From contig NZ_CP139970.1 in assembly GCF_034424545.1 (NCBI RefSeq), positions 3,534,001 to 3,598,000 on the forward strand: 64,000 nucleotides of DNA, written 5' to 3'. The position numbers and the translations under genes are program-made. Shown piece after piece: positions 34,352 to 43,815 of the stretch. Positions within the stretch are counted from its first letter, which is position 1. Every line of letters starts with the position of its first letter. Below the pieces are notes generated by a model. That model had not been told where the DNA came from and made no database searches. It saw only the letters and a program-made list of their open reading frames with translations. Source of the stretch: Trinickia caryophylli (GTDB lineage: Bacteria > Pseudomonadota > Gammaproteobacteria > Burkholderiales > Burkholderiaceae).

Positions 34352-34386
34352 GGCCGTTTGCGCACTACGCGCGAACGGCCATTATC
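34346..34386. repeat. Long perfect inverted repeat overlapping the serC promoter
   Basis: GATAATGGCCGTT (34346-34358) is repeated exactly as its reverse complement at 34374-34386. The arms extend inward through one G-T pair and GCGC/GCGC to a five-base loop (34364-34368), giving an 18-base-pair stem. It begins at the -10 hexamer, so it covers the expected transcription start. It could be an operator for a dimeric regulator, a 5' mRNA hairpin, or both. The right arm also presents GATAAT on the minus strand. Confidence 0.7.
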
Positions 34387-34459
34387 TATTTCTGACAGGC
34401 GCGGCTTCGCCGGATGGTCTTTTTTGCCGCTGCGCCGCCTTTTCGAGGAATCTCCGATC

Positions 34460-35542
34460 ATGCGCGTCTTCAATTTCTCCGCCGGCCCGGCCGCGATGCC
34501 CGAAGAGGTGTTGCGTCAAGCGGCCGACGAGATGCTCGATTGGCGCGGCAGTGGCATGAGCGTGATGGAGATGAGCCATCGCGGGCGCGAATTCATGTCG
34601 ATTCATGAAGAGGCGCTCCTCGATTTGCGCGAGTTGCTCGAGGTGCCGGCGAGCCACCATATCCTGTTTCTGCAGGGCGGCGGGTTGGCCGAAAACGCGA
34701 TCGTGCCGATGAACATGCTGGGCACGCGCAAGACGGCCGATTTCGTCGTCACCGGCTCCTGGTCGATGAAATCTTTCAAGGAAGCGGGCAAGTACTGCAC
34801 GGCGCACCTCGCGGCAAGCGGCGAGACGGCCGACGGCTATACGCGCGCACCGGCGCGTGCCGAGTGGCAGCTTTCGGACGATCCTGCCTACGTGCATCTG
34901 TGCACGAACGAGACGATCCACGGCGTGGAGACGTTCGATATTCCCGATCTCGGCGATATTCCGCTCGTGGCCGATGTCTCGTCGCACATCCTGTCGCGCC
35001 CGCTCGACGTCGCCAAGTACGGCGTGCTCTTCGGCGGAGCGCAAAAGAACATCGGCATGGCGGGCGTGACCGTCGTCGTCGTGCGGGAGGATCTGCTCGA
35101 CCGCGCACTTGCGATCTGCCCGTCGGCCTTCGAATGGAAGACGGTTGCCGCGAACAACTCGATGTTCAACACGCCACCCACCTACGCGATCTACATCGCC
35201 GGGCTCGTGTTCAAGTGGCTCAAGCGCCAAGGCGGCGTGCGCGCCATCGAGGCGCGCAATCTCGAGAAAGCGAAGCTGCTCTACGACACAATCGATGCGA
35301 GCCGCTTCTATCTCAACAAAGTGGAGCGCAGCTCGCGCTCGAGGATGAACGTGCCGTTCTTCCTCGCCGACGAGTCGCGCAACGAGGATTTTCTGGCCGG
35401 CGCGAAGGCGCGCGGGCTGATGCAGCTGAAGGGCCACAAGTCCGTCGGCGGGATGCGGGCGTCGATCTATAACGCGGTGCCGCTCGAGGGCGTGCAAGCG
35501 CTCGTCGAGTACATGTTGGACTTCGAGCAGCATCGCGCATGA
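34460..35542 (+). CDS. serC: Phosphoserine aminotransferase
   Basis: The 360-residue PLP enzyme converts 3-phosphohydroxypyruvate to phosphoserine (serine synthesis) and serves in pyridoxal synthesis. It begins [18 protein letters not shown], as in all SerC proteins. The PLP lysine is in [12 protein letters not shown], and the glycine motif is [14 protein letters not shown]. It is the first gene of the serC-pheA-hisC-tyrA-aroA-cmk-rpsA-ihfB series, known as a mixed-function supraoperon in pseudomonads and relatives. Confidence 0.96.
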   Translation: MRVFNFSAGPAAMPEEVLRQAADEMLDWRGSGMSVMEMSHRGREFMSIHEEALLDLRELLEVPASHHILFLQGGGLAENAIVPMNMLGTRKTADFVVTGSWSMKSFKEAGKYCTAHLAASGETADGYTRAPARAEWQLSDDPAYVHLCTNETIHGVETFDIPDLGDIPLVADVSSHILSRPLDVAKYGVLFGGAQKNIGMAGVTVVVVREDLLDRALAICPSAFEWKTVAANNSMFNTPPTYAIYIAGLVFKWLKRQGGVRAIEARNLEKAKLLYDTIDASRFYLNKVERSSRSRMNVPFFLADESRNEDFLAGAKARGLMQLKGHKSVGGMRASIYNAVPLEGVQALVEYMLDFEQHRA

Positions 35543-35606
35543 CGATGCGCATGATCGGGCAAGCCGGCATGCCGGTTTGTCGACTTTGATTACGGCCGTT
35601 TCACGC

Positions 35607-36689
35607 ATGGACGACGAACTGAATTCCCAGTTGAAGCCGCTGCGCGATCGCATCGACGAGATCGACGCGCAGCTCATAGCCTTGCTGAACCAGCGCGCGG
35701 CGATCGCGCTCGAGGTTGGCGAGGTGAAAAAACATTACAACGCGCCCGTGTTCCGCCCGGAACGCGAGCAGCAGGTCATCGCGCGCTTGCAGAAGATCAG
35801 CGCGGGCCCGCTCGTGGACGAGCACATCAGCGCCATCTGGCGCGAGATCATGGCTGCGAGCCGCTCCCTCGAGCGTCCCATCACCACGGCCTTTCTCGGC
35901 CCCGCCGGCACCTACAGCGAAGAGGCGATGCACGAATACTTCGGCCATTCGATCGAAGGGCTGCCGTGCCTGTCGATCGACGAGGTATTCCGTGCGGTCG
36001 AGGCGGGCGGCGCGGAGTTCGGCGTAGCGCCGGTCGAGAATTCGAGCGAAGGCGCGGTGTCGCGCACGCTCGATCTCTTCTTGCAGACGCAGCTTGTGAT
36101 AGGCGGCGAGATCGCACTGCCGATTCATCACAATCTGCTCACTCTGAGCGGCAAGACCGACGGGCTCACGCGCGTGTGCGCGCATGCTCAGGCGCTCGCG
36201 CAATGCCAGCGCTGGCTTGCCACGCACCTGCCCGGCGTCGAGCGCCAGGCCGTGTCGAGCAATGCGGAGGCAGCGCGGATGGCGGCCGCCGACCCGCGCG
36301 TCGCGGCGATCGCCGGCGATCGGGCCGCGGCCCGCTACGGGCTGCGGATCGCCTATCCGCTGATTCAGGACGATCCGCACAATCGCACGCGCTTCGTCAT
36401 CATCGGCCGTGCGCCGACGGGCCCGAGCGGGTACGACCAGACCTCGGTCATCGTCTCGGTCAAGAACGAGCCGGGCGCCGTCATGAGGCTGCTCGAGCCG
36501 CTTGCCAAGCACGGCGTGTCGATGACGCGCTTCGAGTCGCGCCCGGCGCGCGTCGGCACCTGGGAGTACTACTTCTATATCGACATCGAGGGCCACCGCG
36601 ACGACGCCGCGGTAGCTTCAGCGCTCGACGAGCTCGGCAGGAAGGCCGCGTTCCTGAAGATCCTCGGTTCGTATCCGCGCGCGCGTTGA
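35607..36689 (+). CDS. pheA: Bifunctional chorismate mutase / prephenate dehydratase
   Basis: The 360-residue P-protein makes phenylpyruvate from chorismate. An AroQ chorismate mutase (about 1-90; LRDRIDEIDAQLIALLNQRA) is followed by prephenate dehydratase (about 92-270; TAFLGPAGTYSEEA, PVENSSEGAVSRTLD, NRTRFVIIG) and a C-terminal ACT domain (about 280-355; ESRPARVGTWEYYFYID) for feedback inhibition by phenylalanine. ATG 35607 starts just before the mutase helix; a TTG 30 bases upstream is less likely. Confidence 0.95.
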   Translation: MDDELNSQLKPLRDRIDEIDAQLIALLNQRAAIALEVGEVKKHYNAPVFRPEREQQVIARLQKISAGPLVDEHISAIWREIMAASRSLERPITTAFLGPAGTYSEEAMHEYFGHSIEGLPCLSIDEVFRAVEAGGAEFGVAPVENSSEGAVSRTLDLFLQTQLVIGGEIALPIHHNLLTLSGKTDGLTRVCAHAQALAQCQRWLATHLPGVERQAVSSNAEAARMAAADPRVAAIAGDRAAARYGLRIAYPLIQDDPHNRTRFVIIGRAPTGPSGYDQTSVIVSVKNEPGAVMRLLEPLAKHGVSMTRFESRPARVGTWEYYFYIDIEGHRDDAAVASALDELGRKAAFLKILGSYPRAR

Positions 36690-36804
36690 AGCCGCGCAGC
36701 GAGAATCCGCCCGCCGTCCGGCCGCGTCGCATTTCGCCGATCGCGGCCGGGCCCTGGCCCCGGTATTACACAGATTACGCAGACAGTGTGCTTTGGAGAC
36801 ATTC

Positions 36805-37914
36805 ATGACCCTGCAATACGGCCCTTCCTATGTGCGTCAGATTGCGCCTTACGTCGCCGGCAAGCCGATCTCCGAGGTCGCGCGCGAATTCGGCCTGGAA
36901 GAAGCGCGCATCGTGAAGCTCGCATCGAACGAGAACCCGCTCGGCATGCCGGAATCGGCCAAGAAGGCGATGGCCGCGGCCGTCGCGGAGCTCGGCCGCT
37001 ACCCCGATTCGAACGCGTTCGAACTCAAGGCGGCGCTTGCCGCCCGCTACGGCGTGCCGGCGGACTGGGTCACGCTCGGCAACGGCAGCAACGACATCCT
37101 CGAACTGGCCGCACACGCGTTCGTGGAGAAGGGCCAGTCGATCGTCTACGCACAGTATTCGTTCGCCGTCTACGCGCTGGCGACGCAAGGGCTCGGCGCG
37201 CGCGCGATCGTCGTGCCGGCCGTGCGTTATGGGCATGACCTCGATGCGATGCTGGCCGCCATCGAGGAGGACACCCGCCTCGTCTTCATCGCGAACCCGA
37301 ATAACCCGACGGGCACCTTCATCGAAGGGCCCGCGCTCGAAGCATTCCTGGAAAAGGTGCCCAAGCGTGTCGTCGTCGTGCTCGACGAGGCCTATACCGA
37401 GTATCTGCCGGCCGGGAAGCGCTATGACTCGATCGACTGGGTGCGCCGCTATCCGAACCTGCTCGTCTCGCGCACGTTCTCGAAAGCGTACGGTCTGGCC
37501 GGGCTGCGCGTCGGCTTCGCGATCGCTCAGCCCGAGCTCACGGACCTGCTGAACCGCCTGCGGCAACCCTTCAACGTCAATTCGATCGCCCAGGCCGCCG
37601 CGGTCGCGGCGCTGGCCGATCAGGCGTTCCTCGACGAAAGCGCGGCGCTCAACGCGGCCGGCTATGGCCAGCTCACGCAGGCGTTCGACCGGCTCGGGCT
37701 CGAATACGTCCCCTCCTGCGGCAACTTCGTGCTCGTGCGCGTCGGCAACGACGACGGCGCGGGCGCGCGCGTGAACCTCGCGCTGCTCAAGCAGGGTGTG
37801 ATCGTGCGCCCGGTGGGCAACTACGGGTTGCCGCAATGGCTGCGCGTGACGATCGGGCTGCCGCAGGAAAACGAGGCGTTCGTCGCGGCGCTTGAAAAAG
37901 CGCTCGGCGCCTGA
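36805..37914 (+). CDS. hisC: Histidinol-phosphate / aromatic aminotransferase
   Basis: The 369-residue class I/II PLP aminotransferase of the HisC2 type has the pattern SNENPLG near residue 37, NPNNPTGT, DEAYTEY and the PLP lysine in FSKAYGLAGLRVGF. In this supraoperon position the enzyme often serves both histidine synthesis and transamination of phenylpyruvate or hydroxyphenylpyruvate. GGAG precedes the start; an ATG four codons upstream is possible. Confidence 0.92.
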   Translation: MTLQYGPSYVRQIAPYVAGKPISEVAREFGLEEARIVKLASNENPLGMPESAKKAMAAAVAELGRYPDSNAFELKAALAARYGVPADWVTLGNGSNDILELAAHAFVEKGQSIVYAQYSFAVYALATQGLGARAIVVPAVRYGHDLDAMLAAIEEDTRLVFIANPNNPTGTFIEGPALEAFLEKVPKRVVVVLDEAYTEYLPAGKRYDSIDWVRRYPNLLVSRTFSKAYGLAGLRVGFAIAQPELTDLLNRLRQPFNVNSIAQAAAVAALADQAFLDESAALNAAGYGQLTQAFDRLGLEYVPSCGNFVLVRVGNDDGAGARVNLALLKQGVIVRPVGNYGLPQWLRVTIGLPQENEAFVAALEKALGA

Positions 37915-37929
37915 GCGACGAGGACCTTC

Positions 37930-37952
37930 GGCGCGCCGCGTGTCGGCGCGCC
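37930..37952. repeat. Paired GGCGCGCC palindromes between hisC and tyrA
   Basis: GGCGCGCC occurs at 37930-37937 and 37945-37952; because each copy is its own reverse complement, the pair can form a hairpin with a seven-base loop. It lies 15 bases after the hisC stop and may modulate read-through to tyrA. No T run follows. Confidence 0.4.
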
Positions 37953-37973
37953 CCATGTTTGAGCGGAACCGTT

Positions 37974-38918
37974 GTGGGTAAGTTTTCTTTCGACAAACTC
38001 GTGATATTCGGCGTCGGCCTGATCGGCGGCTCGCTCGCTCGCGCGCTGCGCGAACGGGAAGGCGTGGCCGCGGGCGGCACGATCGTCGGGGTGGGGCGCT
38101 CGCTCGCGTCGGTCGAGCGCGCAAGGGTGCTCGGCGTGGTGGACGAGGCCGCTGCGCTCGACGACGACGCGGCGCTTGCGCGTGCACTGATGGGGGCGGA
38201 CCTCGTGCTCGTGGCGGCGCCGGTTGCCCAGACCGAACCGTTGCTCAGGCGTATTGCCCCCTTTCTCGGCGAGGCGGCGATCGTGACCGACGCCGGCAGC
38301 ACCAAATCGGACGTCGTCGCGGCCGCCCGCGCGGCGCTCGGCGCGCGCGTGGGGCAGTTCGTGCCTGGGCATCCGATCGCGGGCCGCGAGTCGAGCGGCG
38401 TGGACGCGGCGCTGCCCGATCTGTACGTGGGCCGCAACGTCATCTTGTGCCCGCTGCCCGAGAACCGCGCGGCGGACGTCGCGCGCATCGAGGCGCTCTG
38501 GCATGCGACCGGTGCGCTCGTGAGCACGATGGACGCGGCGCGTCACGACCGGGTGCTCGCGTCGGTGAGCCATTTGCCGCATCTGCTGTCGTTCGCGCTC
38601 GTCGAGCAGATCCTCGGCGCGCCCGATGCCGCGCTCAAATTTTCGTTCGCCGCCGGCGGCTTTCGCGACTTCACGCGTATTGCGGCGTCGAGCCCCGAGA
38701 TGTGGCGCGATGTCTGCTTGGCCAACCGCGAGGCGCTCGTCGGCGAACTCGACGCGTACACGGCGGTGTTGCAGCGGCTGCGCGCGGCGATCCTTGCAGG
38801 CGACGGCGCGGCGCTCGAAGCGGTCTTCGCCCGCTCCCGCGAGGCACGCACGGAATGGCAGGAGCGGGGCGCGAAAATGGCGCCCGCGCGGCCCCGCGGC
38901 GATCTCGCACCGGAATAA
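37974..38918 (+). CDS. tyrA: Prephenate/arogenate dehydrogenase
   Basis: The 314-residue NAD(P)-dependent enzyme leads to tyrosine. The N-terminal Rossmann motif VIFGVGLIGGSLARAL, VGQFVPGHPIAGRESSGV and the helical C-terminal domain fit the TyrA family. No fused mutase or ACT domain is present. The start is GTG 37974 after GAGCGGAAC; a TTG five codons earlier is the only alternative. aroA follows after 12 bases. Confidence 0.92.
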   Translation: MGKFSFDKLVIFGVGLIGGSLARALREREGVAAGGTIVGVGRSLASVERARVLGVVDEAAALDDDAALARALMGADLVLVAAPVAQTEPLLRRIAPFLGEAAIVTDAGSTKSDVVAAARAALGARVGQFVPGHPIAGRESSGVDAALPDLYVGRNVILCPLPENRAADVARIEALWHATGALVSTMDAARHDRVLASVSHLPHLLSFALVEQILGAPDAALKFSFAAGGFRDFTRIAASSPEMWRDVCLANREALVGELDAYTAVLQRLRAAILAGDGAALEAVFARSREARTEWQERGAKMAPARPRGDLAPE

Positions 38919-38930
38919 TCAGGAACCGTT

Positions 38931-40235
38931 ATGGAATATCTCGATCTCGGACCGTACGCCAAGGCAGCAGGGACGATCCGCCTACCCGGCTCGAAGAGCA
39001 TTTCGAACCGTGTGCTGCTGCTCGCGGCGCTCGCCGAAGGCGAGACGACGATCTCGAATCTGCTCGACTCCGACGATACGCGCGTCATGCTCGACGCGCT
39101 GGCCAAGCTCGGTGTGCGATTCGCGCGCGAGGGCGATCGCTGCGTCGTCACGGGGACGCGCGGAGCGTTCACGGCGAGGACGGCCGATCTCTTCCTCGGC
39201 AACGCGGGCACGGCCGTGCGACCGCTTACGGCCGCGCTCGCCGTCAACGGCGGCGATTATCGCGTGCACGGTGTGCCGCGCATGCACGAGCGGCCGATCG
39301 GCGATCTCGTTGACGGCTTGCGCCAGATCGGTGCGCGCATCGATTACGAAGCGAACGAAGGTTTTCCGCCGCTGCGGATCCGCCCGGCCACCATCGATGT
39401 CGACGCGCCGATTCGCGTGCGCGGCGACGTCTCGAGCCAGTTCCTGACAGCGCTGCTGATGGCGCTGCCGCTCGTGCGCACGAAATCGGGTACGGCCGAA
39501 ATCGAGGTCGACGGCGAGCTCATTTCGAAGCCGTACATCGAGATCACGATGCGGCTGATGGCGCGCTTCGGTGTGGAGGTGGAGCGCGAAGGTTGGCAGC
39601 GCTTCGCGATGCCGGCTGGCGTGCGCTATCAGTCGCCGGGCTCGATCAAGGTCGAGGGCGATGCGTCTTCGGCATCGTACTTCCTCGCCGCCGGAGCACT
39701 CGGCGGCGGGCCCGTGCGGGTCGAGGGCGTGGGCCGCGACAGCATTCAGGGCGACGTCGCGTTCGCCGAGGCGCTTTCCCGGATGGGGGCGAACGTGTCG
39801 ATGGGCGAGGACTGGATCGAGGTGCGCGGCGTTGGCCACGACCACGGCCAGCTCGAGGCCGTCGACATGGATTTCAACCTGATTCCCGATGCGGCGATGA
39901 CGATCGCGGTGGCCGCGCTGGCTGCGCGCGGCACGACCACGCTGCGCAACATCGGCAGCTGGCGCGTGAAGGAAACCGACCGCATCGCCGCGATGGCGGC
40001 CGAGTTGCGCAAGGTCGGGGCCACCGTCGAGGAAGGCGTCGACTATCTGACCGTGACGCCGCCCGCCAGTCTCACGCCGAACGCGGCGATCGACACCTAC
40101 GACGATCACCGGATGGCGATGTGTTTCTCGCTCGTGAGCCTGCTGGGGGTGCCCGTACGCATCAATGACCCGAAGTGCGTCGCCAAGACGTTCCCCGATT
40201 ATTTCGACCGCTTCAAAACGCTCGTGGCCCGCTGA
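38931..40235 (+). CDS. aroA: 3-phosphoshikimate 1-carboxyvinyltransferase (EPSP synthase)
   Basis: The 434-residue enzyme joins shikimate-3-phosphate and PEP on the path to chorismate. It shows [20 protein letters not shown] near residue 18, the family block [15 protein letters not shown], and [19 protein letters not shown] near residue 345. It starts 12 bases after tyrA and ends 7 bases before cmk, in line with co-transcription. Confidence 0.96.
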   Translation: MEYLDLGPYAKAAGTIRLPGSKSISNRVLLLAALAEGETTISNLLDSDDTRVMLDALAKLGVRFAREGDRCVVTGTRGAFTARTADLFLGNAGTAVRPLTAALAVNGGDYRVHGVPRMHERPIGDLVDGLRQIGARIDYEANEGFPPLRIRPATIDVDAPIRVRGDVSSQFLTALLMALPLVRTKSGTAEIEVDGELISKPYIEITMRLMARFGVEVEREGWQRFAMPAGVRYQSPGSIKVEGDASSASYFLAAGALGGGPVRVEGVGRDSIQGDVAFAEALSRMGANVSMGEDWIEVRGVGHDHGQLEAVDMDFNLIPDAAMTIAVAALAARGTTTLRNIGSWRVKETDRIAAMAAELRKVGATVEEGVDYLTVTPPASLTPNAAIDTYDDHRMAMCFSLVSLLGVPVRINDPKCVAKTFPDYFDRFKTLVAR

Positions 40236-40242
40236 GCACCCG

Positions 40243-40917
40243 ATGAAACCGACCCGTCCCTTTCACCAGACTCCCGTTATTGCCATCGACGGCCCGACCG
40301 CGTCGGGCAAAGGCACCGTGGCCGCGCTCGTGGCCGCGCAACTCGGCTTCCACCTGCTCGACAGCGGGGCGCTCTATCGCCTGGCGGCGCTCGCGAGCGT
40401 CCGCTACGGTGTGCCGCCCGACGCGCCCGATGCCCTTGCGCAATTGGTGGGCGGCCTCCATATCACGTTCCGCGAGGGCTGTGCCCAACTGGACGGAGCC
40501 GACGTCTCGAACGAAATCCGTGCCGAGGAGATCGGCAACCGGGCCTCGGCCATTGCCGTGCACCAGGCGGTGCGAGCCGCGCTCGTGGCCCGCCAGCGGG
40601 CCTTTCGCAAGGAGCCGGGGCTCGTCGCGGACGGCCGGGACATGGGCACCGTCATCTTTCCCGATGCGGCCCTGAAGGTGTTCCTGACGGCAAGTGTGGA
40701 GGCGCGCGCGGCTCGCCGGTATAAGCAATTGATCCAAAAAGGTTTTTCTGCTAATATGGATGACTTGCTCCGGGATTTGCGCGAGCGGGACGCGCGCGAT
40801 AGCAATCGCGCCGCCGCGCCGCTCAAGCCCGCGGCAGATGCGCAGTTGCTCGATACCTCGGCGCTCACGGTCGACCAGGCGGTCGACCAGGTGGTGCAGT
40901 GGTATCAGGCGCAATAG
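40243..40917 (+). CDS. cmk: Cytidylate kinase
   Basis: The 224-residue P-loop kinase phosphorylates CMP and dCMP. The P-loop is [17 protein letters not shown] near residue 13; [13 protein letters not shown] and the lid region [11 protein letters not shown] are typical. ATG 40243 gives the family length; the frame's earlier codons overlap aroA. rpsA lies downstream. Confidence 0.95.
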   Translation: MKPTRPFHQTPVIAIDGPTASGKGTVAALVAAQLGFHLLDSGALYRLAALASVRYGVPPDAPDALAQLVGGLHITFREGCAQLDGADVSNEIRAEEIGNRASAIAVHQAVRAALVARQRAFRKEPGLVADGRDMGTVIFPDAALKVFLTASVEARAARRYKQLIQKGFSANMDDLLRDLRERDARDSNRAAAPLKPAADAQLLDTSALTVDQAVDQVVQWYQAQ

Positions 40918-41105
40918 CCGTAGCAGTGGCAGTAGCTGTTTCGCAGTAGGTGTTTCGCGCGCGCGGCGCGGCTCGAAAGAGTGGCGGCCAGTCAGGCGTC
41001 GCGCGAAACGTGGTCTTAACCCTTAACCCCGTATGGCGCCATCGCGCCGCGGCGGGCCGGCGAATGAGCCGGTCGTCAGCGCGAAGCCATGCATTTACGA
41101 TTTTT

Positions 41106-42821
41106 ATGTCCGACCTGCAAACCTCCAACCCGAATACCGAATCCTTTGCGGCTCTGTTCGAAGAGTCGCTGACCAAGCAAGACATGCGCGCCGGCGAGGT
41201 CATCTCCGCCGAAGTCGTGCGTGTCGACCACAACTTCGTGGTCGTCAACGCGGGTCTCAAGTCCGAAGCCTACATTCCCATCGAGGAATTCCTGAACGAT
41301 CAGGGCGAGGTTGAAGTGCAGGCGGGCGACTTCGTTTCGGTCGCGATCGACGCGCTCGAAAACGGCTATGGCGACACGATCCTGTCGCGCGACAAGGCGA
41401 AGCGTCTGGCTTCGTGGCTCTCGCTCGAGAAGGCGCTCGACAACAACGAACTCGTGACGGGCACGATCACGGGCAAGGTCAAGGGCGGCATGACCGTCAT
41501 GGTCAACGGCATCCGCGCGTTCCTCCCGGGCTCGCTCGTCGACACGCGTCCCGTCAAGGATACGACGCCGTACGAAGGCAAGACGCTCGAGTTCCGCGTC
41601 ATCAAGCTCGACCGCAAGCGCAACAACGTGGTGCTGTCGCGCCGCGCGGTGATCGAAGCGACGCAGGGCGAAGAGCGCGCGAAGCTGCTCGAGACGCTCA
41701 AGGAAGGCGCGATCGTCAACGGCGTGGTCAAGAACATCACCGATTACGGTGCGTTCGTGGATCTCGGCGGCATCGACGGCCTGCTGCACATCACCGACAT
41801 CGCATGGCGCCGCGTGCGTCACCCGAGCGAAGTGTTGTCGGTCGGCCAGGAAGTTACGGCCAAGATCCTCAAGTTCGACCAGGAAAAGAACCGCGTCTCG
41901 CTCGGCATCAAGCAACTGGGCGACGATCCGTGGGAAGGCATTTCGCGCCGCTACCCGTCGGGCACGCGTCTGTTCGGCAAGGTCACGAACATCACCGACT
42001 ACGGCGCGTTCGTCGAAGTGGAGTCGGGCATCGAAGGCCTCGTCCACGTGTCGGAAATGGACTGGACGAACAAGAACGTTGCACCGTCGAAGGTCGTTCA
42101 GCTCGGCGACGAAGTGGAAGTCATGGTGCTCGAGATCGACGAAGATCGTCGTCGTATCAGCCTCGGCATGAAGCAGTGCAAGCCGAATCCGTGGGATGAC
42201 TTCAGCCGCAACTTCAAGAAGGGCGACAAGATCACGGGCGCGATCAAGTCGATCACCGACTTCGGCGTGTTCATCGGCTTGCCTGGTGGCATCGATGGCC
42301 TCGTTCACCTCTCGGACCTCTCGTGGAGCGAGTCGGGCGAGGAAGCCGTTCGCAAGTACAAGAAGGGCGACGAAGTGGAAGCGGTCGTGCTCGGCATCGA
42401 CGTCGAGAAAGAGCGCATTTCGCTCGGCATCAAGCAGCTCGAAGGCGATCCGTTCAGCAACTACGTTGCAATGAACGACAAGGGCTCGGTTGTCGACGGC
42501 ACGGTGAAGTCGGTCGATGCCAAGGGCGCGGTCATCGCGCTTACGGCTGACGTCGAAGGCTACCTGCGTGCGTCGGAAATCGCGCAAGACCGCGTCGAAG
42601 ATGCCCGCAACGTGCTGAAGGAAGGCGACAAGGTCAACGCGATGGTGATCAACATCGATCGCAAGTCGCGCAGCATCAACCTGTCGATCAAGGCAAAGGA
42701 TTCGGCCGAACAGCAAGAAGCGATGCGCGGTCTTGCAGCCGATACGAGCGCCGCGGCGTCGGGTACGACGAACCTTGGCGCGCTGCTGAAGGCCAAGCTC
42801 GACGGCCAGCAGAACCAGTAA
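41106..42821 (+). CDS. rpsA: 30S ribosomal protein S1
   Basis: The 571-residue protein has six S1 RNA-binding repeats of about 70-85 residues (from residue 20 to about 550). Repeats 3-6 are the most regular, with [37 protein letters not shown] and [19 protein letters not shown]. It binds mRNA leaders on the ribosome. The 188-base leader lacks a Shine-Dalgarno before ATG 41106, as is known for rpsA leaders in E. coli, where translation depends on leader structure and autoregulation. Confidence 0.97.
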   Translation: MSDLQTSNPNTESFAALFEESLTKQDMRAGEVISAEVVRVDHNFVVVNAGLKSEAYIPIEEFLNDQGEVEVQAGDFVSVAIDALENGYGDTILSRDKAKRLASWLSLEKALDNNELVTGTITGKVKGGMTVMVNGIRAFLPGSLVDTRPVKDTTPYEGKTLEFRVIKLDRKRNNVVLSRRAVIEATQGEERAKLLETLKEGAIVNGVVKNITDYGAFVDLGGIDGLLHITDIAWRRVRHPSEVLSVGQEVTAKILKFDQEKNRVSLGIKQLGDDPWEGISRRYPSGTRLFGKVTNITDYGAFVEVESGIEGLVHVSEMDWTNKNVAPSKVVQLGDEVEVMVLEIDEDRRRISLGMKQCKPNPWDDFSRNFKKGDKITGAIKSITDFGVFIGLPGGIDGLVHLSDLSWSESGEEAVRKYKKGDEVEAVVLGIDVEKERISLGIKQLEGDPFSNYVAMNDKGSVVDGTVKSVDAKGAVIALTADVEGYLRASEIAQDRVEDARNVLKEGDKVNAMVINIDRKSRSINLSIKAKDSAEQQEAMRGLAADTSAAASGTTNLGALLKAKLDGQQNQ

Positions 42822-42843
42822 GCCTCGAGAGGTCTGCCGCAGT

Positions 42844-43167
42844 ATGACCAAATCCGAATTGGTCGCCCAGCTGGCAGCGCGATTTCCGCAACTTGTCCTC
42901 AAGGATGCGGATTTCGCGGTGAAGACGATGCTCGATGCGATGTCCGAGGCACTGGCCAAGGGCCATCGCATCGAAATTCGAGGCTTCGGCAGCTTTGGCC
43001 TGAACCGGCGTCCGTCCCGCGTGGGGCGCAATCCGAAGTCGGGAGAGAAGGTGCTCGTGCCGGAAAAGCACGTGCCCCATTTCAAACCGGGCAAGGAGTT
43101 GCGCGAGCGCGTCGACCGGCGCGCAGGCGGGCCACTGAAGGACGGCGAAGCCGACGATGACGTGTGA
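42844..43167 (+). CDS. ihfB: Integration host factor beta subunit
   Basis: The 107-residue HU/IHF-family DNA-bending protein has the arm region [19 protein letters not shown] with the intercalating proline nearby, and [14 protein letters not shown]. It pairs with IHF-alpha. It starts 22 bases after rpsA, a conserved arrangement. The C-terminal extension is acidic (KDGEADDDV). A strong terminator follows. Confidence 0.95.
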   Translation: MTKSELVAQLAARFPQLVLKDADFAVKTMLDAMSEALAKGHRIEIRGFGSFGLNRRPSRVGRNPKSGEKVLVPEKHVPHFKPGKELRERVDRRAGGPLKDGEADDDV

Positions 43168-43234
43168 GGAGCGCAGCGGCACTTGCCGCTCGCAAATTGC
43201 TCGTTATCGGAGCTGGCCGGGCCGGTACGACACG

Positions 43235-43261
43235 AAAAAGCGCCTTCGAGGCGCTTTTTTT
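43235..43261 (+). terminator. Rho-independent terminator after ihfB
   Basis: AAAAAGCGCCT and AGGCGCTTTTT pair around TCG, with seven Ts. It closes the serC-ihfB supraoperon. Confidence 0.88.
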
Positions 43262-43467
43262 ACGCCCATCGTCCGGCAACATGGCGCGACGGGGCGCGGC
43301 CATCCCGCCGTAATCCTTACGTCCACCCCTCGCTTGCGCCGAACGGCAGGGGCTTTCCTTTACAATACGGGCACCTCGGCCCGGCGGCCGCGGGGCGACA
43401 CCCCTTTGCGCATCGAGCTGTCGCGCACCGCCGAGCGCATGTACAAGTCCTAATCGAGAGAGCCTCT

Positions 43468-43761
43468 ATGAAATTGATCGTCTGGCTGGTCCGTGCGCTG
43501 GTGTTCGTCCTGCTGCTCGTGCTCGCGCTCGCCAACACCCAACCGGCTACGCTGAATTTCCTCGCGGGCTATGCGTGGCAGGCGCCGCTGATCCTGATCG
43601 GGCTCGCTTTCTTCGGCGTGGGACTGATCGCCGGCATCGTATCGGTGTTTCCGGCCGTGGTCCGGCTGAAGCTCGAGAACGGTCGGCTGAGGCGGGATTT
43701 GCGCGCCGCACGCGAAACGCCGGCCGTGGCGGCGGAGCCGCCGATGCCGCCTGTGGTTTGA
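43468..43761 (+). CDS. lapA: LapA-domain inner-membrane protein
   Basis: The 97-residue protein has two membrane helices (LVFVLLLVLALA and LILIGLAFFGVGLIAGIV) and a cytoplasmic coiled tail, as in LapA (YciS, DUF1049). LapA works with LapB in assembling or controlling LPS synthesis. It lies 54 bases before lapB. About 300 bases of non-coding sequence separate it from ihfB, including the ihfB terminator and a TACAAT (43361-43366) that may be a -10. Confidence 0.85.
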   Translation: MKLIVWLVRALVFVLLLVLALANTQPATLNFLAGYAWQAPLILIGLAFFGVGLIAGIVSVFPAVVRLKLENGRLRRDLRAARETPAVAAEPPMPPVV

Positions 43762-43815
43762 CGCCAGCGCTGTCTCCCGCCGTTTCCGAATTCTTCTCGC
43801 ATCGCCGACTCTCGC

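Noticed and set aside
41076..43094. Long minus-strand frame across rpsA and ihfB
   Set aside because: It is the antisense shadow of rpsA and ihfB, without domains.
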